Notes: generated by a model not told the origin, from the letters alone. 64,000 bases of DNA from Argentina anserina (GCF_933775445.1 NC_065874.1:14527001-14591000); one strand, 5' to 3'; positions 24,516 to 36,727 are shown, counted from the stretch's first letter. Numbers and translations: made by a program.

Positions 24516-24599
24516 GTGAGTTGTTGTAAATATGATGCTCTACCTAGACCTAAATGTTGATATGTCATGTGCGAAATATAAATATCACACACGAGAATC

Positions 24600-27310
24600 C
24601 ATCTTTGAAGCATGCCAAATCTAGACATTCTAAACTTATCTAGACTACAATTGTTTTTTTTTTTACAATTTACAAGTATTTTTTACACTTTACAAAAAGA
24701 AAACAAGCAAAGTAAACTATTATTTTTACCGATTTACTGTTCACTGTACCGTTCACATGAATTTATTTTTACAGATATACAATTACACAAATCACAATAT
24801 ATTACAAAATTAACACTTCAAAAATTGAGATTTTCTCAATTCCCCGGCAACAGCGCCAAAATTGATAGAGCGTTCTAAGACGTCTATAATAAACCATGCA
24901 AAATGTCATCGTTAGTATATGATAATCAATGATCGTTCAGTCCGAGGAATTGAAGAGAACTCAACACTCATCATATTAATGAAATATGAGGGTTTTTAGA
25001 TTGATTGTTTAACTACTACTTAAAAGAAAATCCTAAATTAATTATATACAATTGATCTACAACTCAATACATCACTAAGCACTAGATTTACTCAAGATTA
25101 TGTAAGACACGCACACAATGACTAGGGGGCGGCAAGTAGATTGGATATACTCTAAGTCCATCTCAATTTCAATTCTAATTAGAACCCGAAGCGGTTCATC
25201 TAATCGTTAAGACTTCACAATTATTTAGAATTAATGAAGCGTCTAATCCTAAATATATGCTAAAAAGTCTAACAACACGAAGCGTAAAAGTTAAACACAA
25301 AGAATCACAATAAACCGAATTGAAGACATGTGAATATGCATGACGTCACTCATCATATTTAAGCATGAAAATTCCTATAACTATAACTACCCTAAGTACG
25401 TAGCAATGATGGAGACAACGAAGCGTATAACTCGATCAAAGACTACTTTGGTATATGAAATCGCAACCCAATGATAGCCATGGTCGTGACAGCCTCAAGC
25501 CTTGATTTAGATGCACGAGTTCAAGGATTTAATCAAAATAAATCCTAAAGACATATCGAAATTCTATTGTCCTTAACCATAATACACGAAATCAAATCAT
25601 AAACAAGAGTTTATATAATCGAAACATAAAACCAAGTAAATCTGAAATCATGTTCTTCACTTATAAAACTGAAAATAAATCCAAGAATCCTTTAATACAA
25701 ATCATATATACTATAGAACTAGAAACTGAAATACAATCTATGGATGAATCACACTTTAAGAACATTGGAGGATTCGTCGAAGAGTGGTGGAATCAGTTAT
25801 GGAGGAAGGGAATATGTGATGCGGTTTGTGGTGGTGATGGATAATGCTTGTGGCTTGAATTTTCTCAAAATATTTTGGCAGAGGTCCGGCTAGGCTTTGT
25901 GTATGAGATGTGATCATTTTTCTGTGGGAATGAGGTGTTATATATAGAGGAAAAACCTTATGGAGGCTGGCCACAAAGTTGAAACCAAATTGGTTTAGAT
26001 TTTCTAGATTTTCGCAATTCGGCAGATCTGACATTCATGCATTATTTTCATTATAACTCTCGCTAGAAAATAGGTATTAAGGTGATTTCAATTGCATTGG
26101 AAACTAGACTTTCATAGCTTTCCTATCCATATATCACACGTTATCTGACTCATCGTGAGTTGTCTTGGGGAGTCCGTCAAATGTAGATGACATGCACTGA
26201 CAGAATTCAGATTCTGATAAGGATTGAACTTTAATTACATATTTTTTCCTCATTTAATCCTGATTTGTTTTGCACGAATTTTTTCTTCTAAATTAGGGAG
26301 GCAGCTCTCTCTCTTATCTCATTGGCTGCAATCTTTTTTGACTCCCTCTTTCTTCATTTGCTACATGGGTAGCATGGCTCATTCCTCTCTTCTCTCTTGT
26401 GCCATATGTTCTCTTCCTTGAATTAAAGCTGCAATTTTCTTAGATTTTTCTTCTCATTTATTTGTTGTATGACTTGGACTTTCTTATCTCACATTTGAAA
26501 CCTACGGCTTATCTCTTCAATGTGCACGGCTTCCTCCTTCTTTCTCTCCTCTTTTCAATTTAATTAGTTTCCACCTTTATCTCTTACTTCTTCTTTTCTT
26601 TCTCACGGCTGCTCCTTCATTTCCTTTCATTTGTTTCAGCTGTGCATTATCCTTCAATGACTCCTTCATGTCGTGATTCTTCATTTAATTCTTCTTGATT
26701 ATCTCTAAGGGTAGCACGAAATAGGACTCCTTAATTCTGGCTACATGATCTCTTCTTTAAAACATGAAAATAAGAAAAGAAATGAATAAAGAAAAGATAA
26801 TACATTAAGATAAACTTGTCATAATTTAGACAATTGTTGTCTTAAAAAGATACATTATGAAATAAATAAGCTCATTTAGATTAAGAAAGTTTTTATTTCA
26901 CAACAGGTAACTGGCTCAAACAAGTAAGTTACTAGAATATGAAAGTTCAATTAAGAAAGTTACGGAATAAGAGTTTCGGTTCAAATACGATTTTCCCAAT
27001 TGGTATGTGTCCTAGCCCAAAAAGGACTCTCAATGCAAATAGGATTCTTAACATATCACAATTATTACAAAAACGTCGAATAATGAAGACTCCTAATTCA
27101 ACTAGGTTTCCTAGTTCAACGGAGAATCCTACTCTAAATAGGACTCTCGACAATTTCTATATTTTCAGCCTATTTTAGCACCAAAATGCAACCAACGCAC
27201 CATAGACTCCTAACTTGACTAAATGACTCAATACTACAATAACAAGAGCTCAGCAAAGTACAAATGGAGGTAAAAATATGTTAAGAACGTCGCACAAAGT
27301 GCTCCTATTA
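24600..27310 (-). mobile_element. Truncated LTR retrotransposon: 2.4-kb 5' LTR plus primer site
   Basis: The LTR is 24863-27310 in minus orientation. Its terminal sequences match the solo LTR at 20511-22036, but its middle is about 900 bp longer. The primer site follows at 24858-24841, then AT-rich leader sequence to about 24600, where the element breaks against the RIDA copy. No gag or pol is present. A tRNA-Asp primer is used by several plant Gypsy lineages and by large non-coding LTR elements. Confidence 0.65.
24841..24858 (-). promoter_or_regulatory. tRNA-Asp-type primer binding site
   Basis: The minus strand reads TGGCGCTGTTGCCGGGGA, one mismatch from the complement of plant tRNA-Asp 3' end plus CCA. 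It is four bases (ATTT) from the LTR edge at 24863, the usual position just inside a 5' LTR. Confidence 0.75.
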
Positions 27311-27318
27311 ACGATTAC

Positions 27319-27880
27319 TGTCACGACCCTAAAATTTCGAGTATGAAACTCAAATTTCGAAGTCATGAAAAATACTAAAACAATCTTAATGAATCGAAAT
27401 CATTAAAATGTCACAGCGGATCATTGCTGAGTTCAAAATACAACTTAGTCAAACCGATTATTACAAACCAAATTATAATTCGACATTATAACAAATGGAA
27501 ATGTATAATCCTCACAAAACCTCACAAGAAAATCACACAAATTCCTCACCACAAGCTGGAAATAAATAACTTCAAGTCCTCTGAGCGGTCCGTCAATTCC
27601 CGCTAATCCGCACCTGCGGAGTTATCCACTACACCATCGAATTGGTGCACCGGGATTGTAAACACAAACCCGGTAAGCTTTACAGCTCGTATGAGTAAAA
27701 TAAAAATATAACTCGCATATCAATATATACGAAAATCACAAAACACGTCCGAAGACAAAACACGTCCGAAGACAAATCGCGTCCGAAGACAAATTCGGAC
27801 AAATCACGTCCGAAGACAAATCACGTCCGAAGACAATCACGTCCACAGTGATGTGTGCCTTCTATTTTAAAATTCCATGT
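27319..27880 (-). repeat. Partial LTR-like sequence starting TGTCACGACCC, with minisatellite
   Basis: TGTCACGACCCTAAAATTTCG is a common outer edge of plant Gypsy LTRs. It resembles the 5331 edge. The segment ends without a clear terminus near 27.88 kb. Confidence 0.35.
27740..27846. repeat. 17-bp minisatellite, about six copies
   Basis: The unit is aaa(a/t)cacgtccgaagac, repeated with small changes and one shortened copy (aaattcggac). Confidence 0.9.
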
Positions 27881-28069
27881 ATCGCCACCGATTGTTGTAG
27901 CAATATGGTTGTCTGCAAAAAATAAAAAGTTCACTAGATTGCATGTAGAAGTTTAGAAGTCAGTGAAGATATAGCAGGAACTATGAATAGGTTACTTAAA
28001 CATATCTAGCAGTCTTTCTAATCTTCGGTGACAGATTTGGCATCAAATTACGTATTACTCTTAGTTATG

Positions 28070-28455
28070 TGTATTGTGTGCAAGTTTGCAGTATCCACAG
28101 GTTGGTCTCGACTCTTGATATTTTCCTGCGTAAAGAGCCATTTTGTTAAATTGATCTATTTGATTAGATTAATGGTTGACCGTAAGAAACAAATTCAACA
28201 GACACAATGTGGAAAACTTTCTTCATAGTTGTGATTGGGAGTTGGGACAATGATATGAAACCATGTAAAGAACCAAAATCTAGCTGTAGTACGTGAGAGA
28301 GAATTATGAAAGAATCCTATTATTCATTGATTAAATACATCCTCCATGAAAAAAAAATCCCATTTCTACATCTTCATATGTTTCTACTACAATACAAATT
28401 GGATTCTCCTTGTCCTATTCCAACTAGCTAACCTTCCTCTTCCTGAAAGAAAAAA
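28070..28455 (-). repeat. Copia-type LTR and leader fragment, right arm of an inverted repeat
   Basis: This is the inverted counterpart of 22745-23150, about 4.9 kb away. The degenerate primer-site region is at about 28245-28265. It ends about 100 bp before the TATA box of the first CUL1-like gene. Confidence 0.6.
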
Positions 28456-28549
28456 AACAAAAACGCCCCACAAAGGGATTCCGTGAATCACACAGAAGCC
28501 TAAACCCATTTGGTATCGTAAATCCTAGTCCAAAAGTGAAATGAGACGA

Positions 28550-28558
28550 GTCATATAT
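28550..28558 (+). promoter_or_regulatory. TATA box of CUL1-like gene A
   Basis: CATATATAAG lies about 95 bp upstream of the preferred start ATG at 28649. It is inside the longest ORF, which argues that the ORF's first ATG (28541) is not used. Confidence 0.5.
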
Positions 28559-28648
28559 AAGAGGGTGCCCTGCGTTGTGATTCTTCACAATCTGAATTCT
28601 CAAGCAAAGAATTTCGTCGTGGTTTTTCTATCGGCAAAGATTCAAACG

Positions 28649-30868
28649 ATGCAGACGCCCATAGCGTTTCATGAAGGATGGGAAATTTTGCTGAAGGGGT
28701 ACACCAAGCTGAAAGAAATTCTCGAAGGACTACCGAGAAAGTTCACCTCAGAAGAATACATGGAGCTTTACTCTATTATCTACAACATGTGCACCCAAAA
28801 GCCCCCTAACGACTACTCTGAAAAGATCTATGATGAATACAAAAAGCTCTTTGAAGAATACATCGACTCCACGGTGTTGCCTTCTCTGACAGAAAAGCAC
28901 GACGAGTTCATGCTGCGTGAGCTTGTTCAAAGATGGTCCAATCACAAAGTCATGGTCCGGTGGCTCTCGAGATTCTGTCACTATCTCGACCGTTACTACA
29001 TAGTTCGGCGGACCCTTGATTCACTCAAGCTTGCCGGAGAGAACGAGTTTAAGAATCATGTTTATTTGAAGATGCATGCCAAGGCGAAGGACGCTTTGCT
29101 AGCACTTATTATGAGAGAACGTGAAGGAGAGCAGATTGACAAAGCGCTGATGAAGAATGTGGTCGATATGTACGTGGAGATTGGAATGGGAGGTATGCAG
29201 AATTACGAGGAGGATTTCGAAAAACACATGGTTGATGATTCTGTGGAGTACTACTCTCGAAAAGCCTCGGTTTGGATTGTGGAGGATTCTTGCCCCGAGT
29301 ACATGGTGAAGGCCGAGGAGACCTTGAGGAAGGAGAAGGAGAGAGTTTTGAATTACCTTCATTCGAACAGCGAGCAAAAGCTGGTGGAGAGAGTGCAGAA
29401 GGAGTTGTTGGTTGTTCCAGGTGCACAGCTGCTTGATAAAGAGGACTCTGGATGCTGGACCTTGCTTCGAAACGATAAGGAGGATGATTTGTCTAGAATG
29501 TTCAGGCTTTACAGTAAAGTTTCTGAAGGGTTGGTACCTGTTGCTGCTATGTTTAAGAAGCATGTTACTAATGAGGGCACAGCCTTGCTGCAACAAGCCG
29601 AAGAAGCGACGGCAGCCTCAAGTGGCAACAAGCCTAGTGCTGAAGCTGGTGATCCGGGACTAGTATTTATCAAGAAAGTAATTGAGCTACATGATAAGTA
29701 CATGGGATATGTACTTAACTGCTTCCAGAACCACTCGCTCTTCCACAAGGCCTTGAAAGAGGCTTTTGAGGTGTTCTGTAATAAATCAATGGCGGGGTAC
29801 TCGAGTGCGGAATTGCTTTCTACATTCTGTGATATTATCTTCAAGAAGAAGGGCGATCGCGAAAGTGAAGAGGCCATGGAAGAAACACTTGACAAGGTTG
29901 TTACATTGCTTGCGTATATCAGTGACAAGGATCTTTTCGCTGAATTCTGCAGGAAGAAACTTGCCCGTAGGCTGCTTCGTGGTGATACCGACAATCTTGA
30001 TAATGAGAGAATGTTTCTAACAAAGCTGAAGCAACAATCCGGTGCACAGTTCACCTCTAAGATGGAGGGAGCGGTCAACGATATTACCCTTTCTAAGGAT
30101 GATCAGAAGAATTTCAAAGAGTACTTGTGTTTGAATAATGCAAATCTAACCCTGGAATTCTCAACCACTGTTCTAACTACCGGTAATTGGCCAACCTACA
30201 AAACCTCTGATCTTCACCTTCCTGAAGAGATGGCTAAGTGTGTAGAAGAGTTTTGGAAATATTATGCTGAAAAACATAAGAGCAGAAAACTTACATGGAT
30301 CTATACATTGGGTAATTGCTCTGTTAAGGGTAACTTTGAGCCAAAACCTATTGAGTTAATTGTTTCAACCCACCAGGGTGCTCTCCTGCTGCTTTTCAAC
30401 ACCTCGGAGACACTAAGCTTCTCAGAGATAGTGACTCATTTAAATCTTCCCAACGATGAAGTGATCAGAATCCTTCATTCACTTTCGTGTGGCAAGTACA
30501 AGATCCTTCTGTTAGGCTCTAACACAAAGACGATCTCCGCGAGTGACACTTTCACGTTCAACTCCAAGTTCACCGATAAAATGAGGAGAATCAAGGTCCC
30601 TGTGCCACCGCTTCAGGATGAAAGAAAGAAGGTGACTGAAGATGTTGACAAAGAGCGCAAGTACTCGATTGATGCTGCACTGGTGAGGATTATGAAGAGT
30701 CGAAAAGTACTGGGACATCAACAACTGCTCACCGAGTGCATTGAGCTGCTGCAGCGCATGTTCAAGCCGGACGTCAAAACAATCAAGAGGCGTATTGAGG
30801 ATCTCATCACCCGTGAATTCCTTGAGAGGGATTCGGAGATCCCCAACACATTTAAATATCTCGCATGA
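28649..30868 (+). CDS. CUL1-like: CUL1-like cullin A (intronless)
   Basis: Cullin-1 is the scaffold of SCF ubiquitin ligases: its N-terminus binds SKP1/F-box modules and its C-terminus binds RBX1. The ORF is open from 28541, but the ATG at 28649 gives 739 aa, almost exactly the length of Arabidopsis CUL1, and follows a TATA box. Visible: N-terminal cullin repeats ([32 protein letters not shown]), cullin homology domain ([32 protein letters not shown]), and the C-terminal winged-helix with neddylation motif [15 protein letters not shown] (acceptor Lys683) ending FKYLA. There is no lesion over 2.2 kb. Canonical CUL1 genes have many introns and this has none, so a retrocopy origin is likely. The paralogue B lies 1.9 kb downstream on the same strand. 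Probably functional; tissue and partners unknown. Confidence 0.93.
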   Translation: MQTPIAFHEGWEILLKGYTKLKEILEGLPRKFTSEEYMELYSIIYNMCTQKPPNDYSEKIYDEYKKLFEEYIDSTVLPSLTEKHDEFMLRELVQRWSNHKVMVRWLSRFCHYLDRYYIVRRTLDSLKLAGENEFKNHVYLKMHAKAKDALLALIMREREGEQIDKALMKNVVDMYVEIGMGGMQNYEEDFEKHMVDDSVEYYSRKASVWIVEDSCPEYMVKAEETLRKEKERVLNYLHSNSEQKLVERVQKELLVVPGAQLLDKEDSGCWTLLRNDKEDDLSRMFRLYSKVSEGLVPVAAMFKKHVTNEGTALLQQAEEATAASSGNKPSAEAGDPGLVFIKKVIELHDKYMGYVLNCFQNHSLFHKALKEAFEVFCNKSMAGYSSAELLSTFCDIIFKKKGDRESEEAMEETLDKVVTLLAYISDKDLFAEFCRKKLARRLLRGDTDNLDNERMFLTKLKQQSGAQFTSKMEGAVNDITLSKDDQKNFKEYLCLNNANLTLEFSTTVLTTGNWPTYKTSDLHLPEEMAKCVEEFWKYYAEKHKSRKLTWIYTLGNCSVKGNFEPKPIELIVSTHQGALLLLFNTSETLSFSEIVTHLNLPNDEVIRILHSLSCGKYKILLLGSNTKTISASDTFTFNSKFTDKMRRIKVPVPPLQDERKKVTEDVDKERKYSIDAALVRIMKSRKVLGHQQLLTECIELLQRMFKPDVKTIKRRIEDLITREFLERDSEIPNTFKYLA

Positions 30869-32500
30869 GTTTTACTCTATCAGCTAGTACTTTATGTTTC
30901 TTTGTTCTTCTGTTACATTCAGTCAATTTATATTTTAATTTCAGCCAGCAGAATTCTTTAATTGCTTTTCCAATAACCTTTGAATTATCACCTACATTGA
31001 TCATGCATGGCTATTCTTTCTTGTACGTTGGCTATTCAGTCATATTTAACTTTAATATATTTTAGTTTTTTTACTGCATGTAATTGAATTCGAAGCCAAA
31101 AATATATTGCTGTTGGCAATAGTCACATGACAGCAACAGCAAAAATCTAAGACTTAGGAATTGCGTTCCTTCATCAGGTGTACGTGCAATCGTGCATGAT
31201 AGTATTATTATTATTCTCTTGTTTATGCAACTCTGAACCATGTAAGATCAACGAACTTCACATTAATCCGTGACAAAATGATCGTCTCAGAGCTTCGCTC
31301 AAGAAATCAATCGTATTACGAAAATATGTACTTGACGTTTTTAATATTGTAAATTATTTATCATAGTTGTGAAGAAGATGGTTGCTGCCCACTCTTATCA
31401 AGTAGGCCGGGTGCTCTTCTAACCAAATGGCTTAAGGGCGTGCTTAGTGTAACTTACAAACCCAAAACAACTGCACCTCATTAGGATTTAGGAGGCAAGT
31501 TTCTCACGCTCGAATCACTTTAATGCCCTGCTTAGTTATAAACCCCCGCGACAAGGCTCGACATTCTTTATCCTACTTACAACCCTCGTTTTACATCTGA
31601 TTGCTTGGTTTTGTAGAGTTTAGAGTGCTATTATGACTGTTGTAGAACTGCTATGAAACTTCGACCAAGACAATATGCTATTATTAGACTGCTATGGAAT
31701 CTCTAAATATGCCATATGGAATCTCTAATTATGGAACTGTCAAGCATTCCTTACCTATATTGCCCCTCCTTTTGAAATAATATTGTAAAACAATATTAAA
31801 TAAAACATGGGTAAACGAGTAAATATGCAAATTAACCTGTAAACAATAAACCAAATAAAAAGCTTTTCAATTTAGTTTTAGGAGGGTGTATTCAATCTAG
31901 ATTTCAAATGATTTTGTTTGAATTCTTATTAGAATCAGGCTAGAGAGATTTTCCATGTTCATTGTTCATGTCTTCTTATTAAATTTCTTTAATGATGGGT
32001 GAAGGTTGGCTTTTGAAGCAGGGGGAGGAAATGGGAATTCTTCTGTTTGCTAAGCCTATGTGTTTGCTTAATCTTCCTAATGGAATTCAATTGGTTTTTG
32101 TTTGGGTGTGTGCAATTGTTAAACTTCTACTTAATAACCATTAAATTAGTTAAAAATTTGTAGATTTATTTCAGCTCTGACTTGATAGTCATCATTTAGT
32201 AACTTCAATAGGTTTGTTTTATGAAAAAAACCCGCACACACACGAGTGAGATTTTTCGCAGGCGTATAACACTTGATGCACTGCTAGTATTCATAAACTC
32301 CGAAGTCTAAATTCTAAACATGAAAAACATATTAGTTTACGTCCTTGCCAGTAAAGTAAACGATGTCGTTCTCTGAGGCTCTTACAAAAAACTGCTTGCA
32401 TCAATGGGCGGGTCCAAAAATGATCAAGGATATTACTGTAAGTACACAATATATCAACACTCATATTTCAGGTAAATAAATTTTTGAAAAATAGGCGGGT
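30869..32500. other. Intergenic, AT-rich; no gene seen
   Basis: It includes the 3' flank of cullin A. Short ORFs lack domain-like content. A poly(A)-type remnant that would confirm retroposition of gene A is not evident. Confidence 0.5.
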
Positions 32501-32510
32501 AGAGAAATTT

Positions 32511-32600
32511 CCGCGCCCTAAAGACACGCCATGTGGCACAGGACTTCCACTAAATCCCCGCTTGTCCGCGCTAAATACGCTCCACGTGGCACAAAAATTC
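32511..32600 (+). promoter_or_regulatory. Duplicated promoter segment with G-box, upstream of cullin B
   Basis: Two related stretches about 55 bp apart (32511-32545: CCGCGCCCTAAAGACACGCC then ATGTGGCACA; 32566-32598: CCGCGCTAAATACGCTCC then ACGTGGCACA) repeat a core. The second contains the G-box CACGTG (32583-32588), a bZIP/bHLH site; the first has CATGTG. The TATA box is at 32641. Confidence 0.45.
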
Positions 32601-32640
32601 TCTTAAAAAAGTTAAAATCCCGTAAATTTCGACATAGCGA

Positions 32641-32647
32641 TATATAA
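32641..32647 (+). promoter_or_regulatory. TATA box of CUL1-like gene B
   Basis: TATATAA, about 65 bp upstream of a donor-like CAG|GTACGA at 32707 and an acceptor TTGCAG (32778-32783), which suggests a short 5'-UTR intron ending just before the ATG at 32786. Confidence 0.55.
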
Positions 32648-32785
32648 GAACCGAAGCGGGTTTTAGGTTCAAGAATCAGATTTCTGCAAGCGATTTATGG
32701 TTTCAGGTACGACCCACTCCCCTAAATCTCTATTCTTCTTTTTCTTCAAAATTTCGATTTCTAGGTTTCGATTTGAATTGCAGTG

Positions 32786-35107
32786 ATGGGAAGCAAAGTC
32801 ATCTACTTCGATAAAGGATGGAGCTCTCTGCAGGAGGGGATCACGAAGCTGACGAAGATTCTCGAAGGAGCTACCGGCGGCAGTTGTCACTTCAGTCCCG
32901 ACGAGTACATGGCCATCTACTCCACCATCTACGACATGTGCACTCAGAACTCCCCCAATTACTCGCAGCAGCTCTACGACAAGTACGGCGCGTCGTTGAA
33001 GGACTACGCCGCCGCGGCGGTGCTGCCGGCGATTGCGGGGAAGCACGGCGAGTTTATGCTGAGGGATTTCGTGCGGCGGTGGGGGAATCACAAGGTCATG
33101 GTGAGGTGGATGTCTCATTTCTTTAGTTATCTTGATATGTGGTTCGTGGCGTCGAGGAGTTTGAAGAAGCTGAGGGTGGTTGGGCTGGTTGTGTTTCGGG
33201 ATTGCGTTTTCGAGAAGGTGAAGAGGAATGTGGTGAGTTGTTTGGTTATGCTTGTTGATAGGGAGCGCGAGGGGGAGCAGATTGATAGGGGGCTGGTGAA
33301 GAATGTGGTGGATGCTTTTGTGGAGGTTGGGATGGGGGAGATGGGGGTTTACGAGGAGGATTTCGAGGCGGTGATGGTGGCGAGTAGCGGGGAGTATTAC
33401 TCGCGCAAGGCGGCGAGTTGGATTGTGGAGGACTCAAGTCCCGGGTACATGGTGAAGGCAGAGGAGTGTTTGAGGAAGGAGAAGGAGAGGGCTTCGGTTT
33501 ATATGCATTCGAGCAGCGAGGAGAGGCTGGTGGAGAGCGTGGAGCATGAGCTGCTGGTGGTTCGTGCGAGGGAGCTGATTGATATGGAGGATTCTGGATG
33601 TCGTGCTTTACTTTGTGGTGATAAGTTGGAGGATTTGAGTAGGATGTTTAGGCTTTACCGTAATATACCTCAGGGGTTGGAGCGGATGGGGAATGTGTTT
33701 AGACAATATGTGACGGATGAAGGTAAGGCCTTGGTTCAGCAGGCGGAAGATGCTGCGGGTAGGGAGCAGGGTTCGAGAGGAGGTGGGGGCGAAGTGGGAC
33801 TGACCCTTGTCAGGAGAATATTGGAGCTTCATGATAAGTATTCGGCGTATGCCAATAGTTGCTTTATGAACCACTCGGTATTTCATAAGGCTTTGAAGGA
33901 GGCCTTTGATGTCTTTTGCAATAAATATGTTGCTGGGAGTTCAAGTGCTGAAATACTTGCTGGATACTGTGATAATTTACTCAGGAAGGGGAGTAGTGAA
34001 AAGTTGAGTGATGAAGCTATTGAGGAAACTCTTGAGAAGGTTGCTAAGCTGCTTCCTTATTATGATGAGAAAGACCTTTTAGCAGGATTCTGTAGGAGAA
34101 AGCTTGCTCGTCGCTTGCTATTTGATCGGAGTGCCAGCGAAGACCATGAGCAAAGTTTTTTAACCAAGCTGAAACAGCAAGGTGGAGGGCTCACCTCAAG
34201 GATGGAAATAATGGTGAGTTGAACTGTTGTCCCTTGTTTTGTTTGCATGTTCCAATTTCAGTAGATGTAAAATTGAAACCTGCAATCTGTTTTTTTTTTT
34301 TTTTCGCAGATCCAAGATATGACAATGGTGAAGGAAAAGCAGACTAAATTCGAACAATATCTTGGAACCAACCTAAATTTTAAACCTGGTATCGCATTTT
34401 CAGTCACTGTTCTTAGAACTGGTTGCTGGCCAAGTTACAAATCATCTGCTATTAACCTTCCCGGTGAGATGGTCAAATGCGTTGAAATGTTCAAACAATT
34501 CTTCAGTTCAGAAAAGAAAGACAGTAAATTGTCATGGATATACTCATTGGGCACTTGCAACCTTGTTGGGAAGTTTGAACCAAAACCCCTTGAATTGGTT
34601 GTATCAACCTATCAAGCAGCTCTGCTGCTTCTATTCAATCATTCTGATAGATTAACCTTCTCAGAAATATCAACTCAGCTAAATCTCAGCAATGAGGATG
34701 TGGATAGATTGCTTACTTCACTGTCATGTGCCAAGTACAAGATTCTCGTTAAGGAGCCAAATACCAAGACTGTTAAGCCAGAGGACAGCTTTGTGTTCAA
34801 CTCGAAGTTTACTGACAGGATGAGGAAAATTAAGATTCCTCTCCCACCAATGGTTGATGAAAAGAAGAAGGTTACTGAAGATGTTGAGAAAGAACGGAAG
34901 TATGTTATTGATGCTGCACTTGTTAGGATAATGAAGAGTCGAAAAGTTTTGGGTCATCAAAAATTAATCATGGAGTGTGTTGAGATGCTGCAGCCCATAT
35001 TCAGGCCGGATGTCAAAGCAATTAAAAAGCGCATTGAAAATCTAATTGCCGGCGAGTACCTGGAGAGGGACAAGGAAGACTCCAGTATTTTCAAGTATCT
35101 AGCCTGA
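32786..35107 (+). CDS. CUL1-like: CUL1-like cullin B (two coding exons)
   Basis: Coding exons are 32786-34213 and 34310-35107, joined in phase 0 across a 96-bp intron (GTGAGT...TTTTCGCAG), giving 741 aa. The start is the ATG after the UTR-intron acceptor. Domains match gene A in order: N-terminal cullin repeats ([30 protein letters not shown]), cullin homology ([31 protein letters not shown]), and the neddylation site [15 protein letters not shown] with acceptor Lys685, ending FKYLA. As a CUL1-type protein it should scaffold SCF E3 ligases. The single intron lies near the MEG(M/A)-V junction where gene A is continuous. The N-terminal half is GC-richer and more diverged than the C-terminal half. 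Probably active, with its own TATA and G-box promoter. Confidence 0.94.
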
Positions 35108-36540
35108 CTTAAGGTACATTTGGGTCTTCATAGATCTCTAACGGAACATGATGTGCATTTTGTGCATTTTGTGCAGGGCTTTCAGAAATTCTAGGTTTTT
35201 TGTGCAATACAGGCTTAACTCTCTAATGTGGTTTTTTGGTATGTTATGTGTAGTAACTAGTAAGTACCCTTTTGAAACTTTCTGTGGTAGGCCTATAAGA
35301 AAGGCAAGCCTCAGTTCTTGGGGATGATGTCCAGGAAACTGAACTTATCCTTTTAGTTTATGGTATTTTACTTATCATATGAGTCATATTGCTTGTTATA
35401 TTTGTCATATGGTCACCTGTATTTATGTGGTCCACAGATGTGTCACATAGAAAGACTTGTGTTCCAATAGCTTGAGCTCTTGATGAGCATTCTCGTAACT
35501 GTGTTACAAACTTAAAATGAACCTCTAGGCTTCTATTTTAGGTTGTAAGATGCCATCACAGCTTAAGTTGGGCAGCAAACTGATTCAGAAACTCGATCTA
35601 TGGCTAGATGATGATTGATTCTGTGAGAATTAACTTAGTCAAGCATCGTTGTAGAGTTTAGGAATCTGTCTATAAGAGTACACGTTATTTTGTGATGAGC
35701 AGAACAAGTTCCATGTTGTTACATTTAGCTTAACAGCAACATACTAATGTTGCTGGAGTCTGGTTGTCAATCCTAGTTTCTCCATCATGAATAGCATTTG
35801 CGACCTGCTTCATCTTTTGGATTCCCTTCATTGGAATTGGTTCCCCAATTGGTGAACAGCTCAACTTGAAAATGTTTCTGTAGAATTGGGTTTCAGGGCT
35901 CATCCTTCCTTGCCCAAGGCTCCTAATTTAATTGATTCATATGTACGTATATAATTTTTTTTTCTTCTGATAGTGTGTTAGCTACTTTTGTAGCTCGAGA
36001 GTTTCAAAAAATTTCTTCAGCGCATCAGAAAAACTCAACTGTCTGGACTCCGGAGAGTAGCACCTCGAGTTGGGCAAAAACACATTGGACCAGACGACTT
36101 GCAAAGTCAAGCACGAAGTGACTGTAATGTGGACCGAAGTCACTATCTAGTTGAAAGTTTAAACCAATGTTTGTATCAATTAGACTCCGCTAACTAATAT
36201 TGACAGTGAGGGATGTTCTCAATGAAATTGAAACATTTTACCCAACACGATTCTCGTCCAGAAACTTCAGTGGTAGCTATCGCCCCATTCTCCGATTAGG
36301 ACCGCAATGGGTCTAGGCTTGACTTGCCTATTGACGTTGACGACGGGTGCTTGCCGGAGAGCCGAAGACCACATTTATATCTACTCCACCGCCGGCAGTG
36401 GGGTATGATTAATCCTCATTAGAGGCAGCTCAATTGACAGAGTACTAATGAAAGATGCTGTGAGATTTTTGTTAAAATGGGGAGTGGAGTAGCAGATTTT
36501 GAGGAGATAGTTGTGACCTGCGAGTACTACGTACTAACCC
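35108..36540. other. Intergenic, 3' flank of cullin B
   Basis: No gene is recognised. Around 36200-36430 some frames look protein-like (for example NEIETFYPTRFSSRNFSGS) but stops follow quickly. The stretch may be decayed coding sequence. Confidence 0.4.
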
Positions 36541-36547
36541 ACCATTC

Positions 36548-36727
36548 GATGAAAGGATGAACCGGTGGTTGAGAATCATAATGAAGACTGAGAAAGGTTT
36601 AGGCTATGAAGAATTAGCCATTATTCTTGAGCAATTGCAACGCATGTTCAAAGTGGATCTTAAATCGAATGGAGAATATAGTACGATTTGCTACATATTG
36701 GAAACCCTTTTGTGCAACTTAACCTGA
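36548..36727 (+). pseudogene. Decayed cullin C-terminal fragment
   Basis: The frame reads DERMNRWLRIIMKTEKGLGY...LEQLQRMFKVDLKSN... and ends at TGA (36725-36727). It parallels the cullin winged-helix end of genes A and B: (V)[11 protein letters not shown]...[14 protein letters not shown]. The neddylation-type Lys is present but the surrounding motif is changed (KTEKG), the last 20 or so residues are unlike cullin, and no upstream cullin domain remains. I infer a third, truncated member of the local cullin cluster. Confidence 0.6.

Noticed and set aside
20511..27310. One complete LTR retrotransposon with 20511-22036 and 24863-27310 as its two LTRs.
   Set aside because: The LTRs differ by 0.9 kb, no purine tract precedes the supposed 3' LTR, the left LTR has its own flanking AAAG repeat, and the interval holds a RIDA gene copy and Copia debris.
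27740..27846. Regular short repeats suggestive of a CRISPR array.
   Set aside because: The 17-bp units are head-to-tail without spacers, in LTR-like plant DNA.
28541..28648. 36-residue N-terminal extension of cullin A from the first ATG.
   Set aside because: It includes the TATA box, and the ATG at 28649 gives the usual CUL1 length and start position.
29099..30078. Long antisense ORFs over cullin A.
   Set aside because: They are shadows of the intact cullin frame and show no domain.
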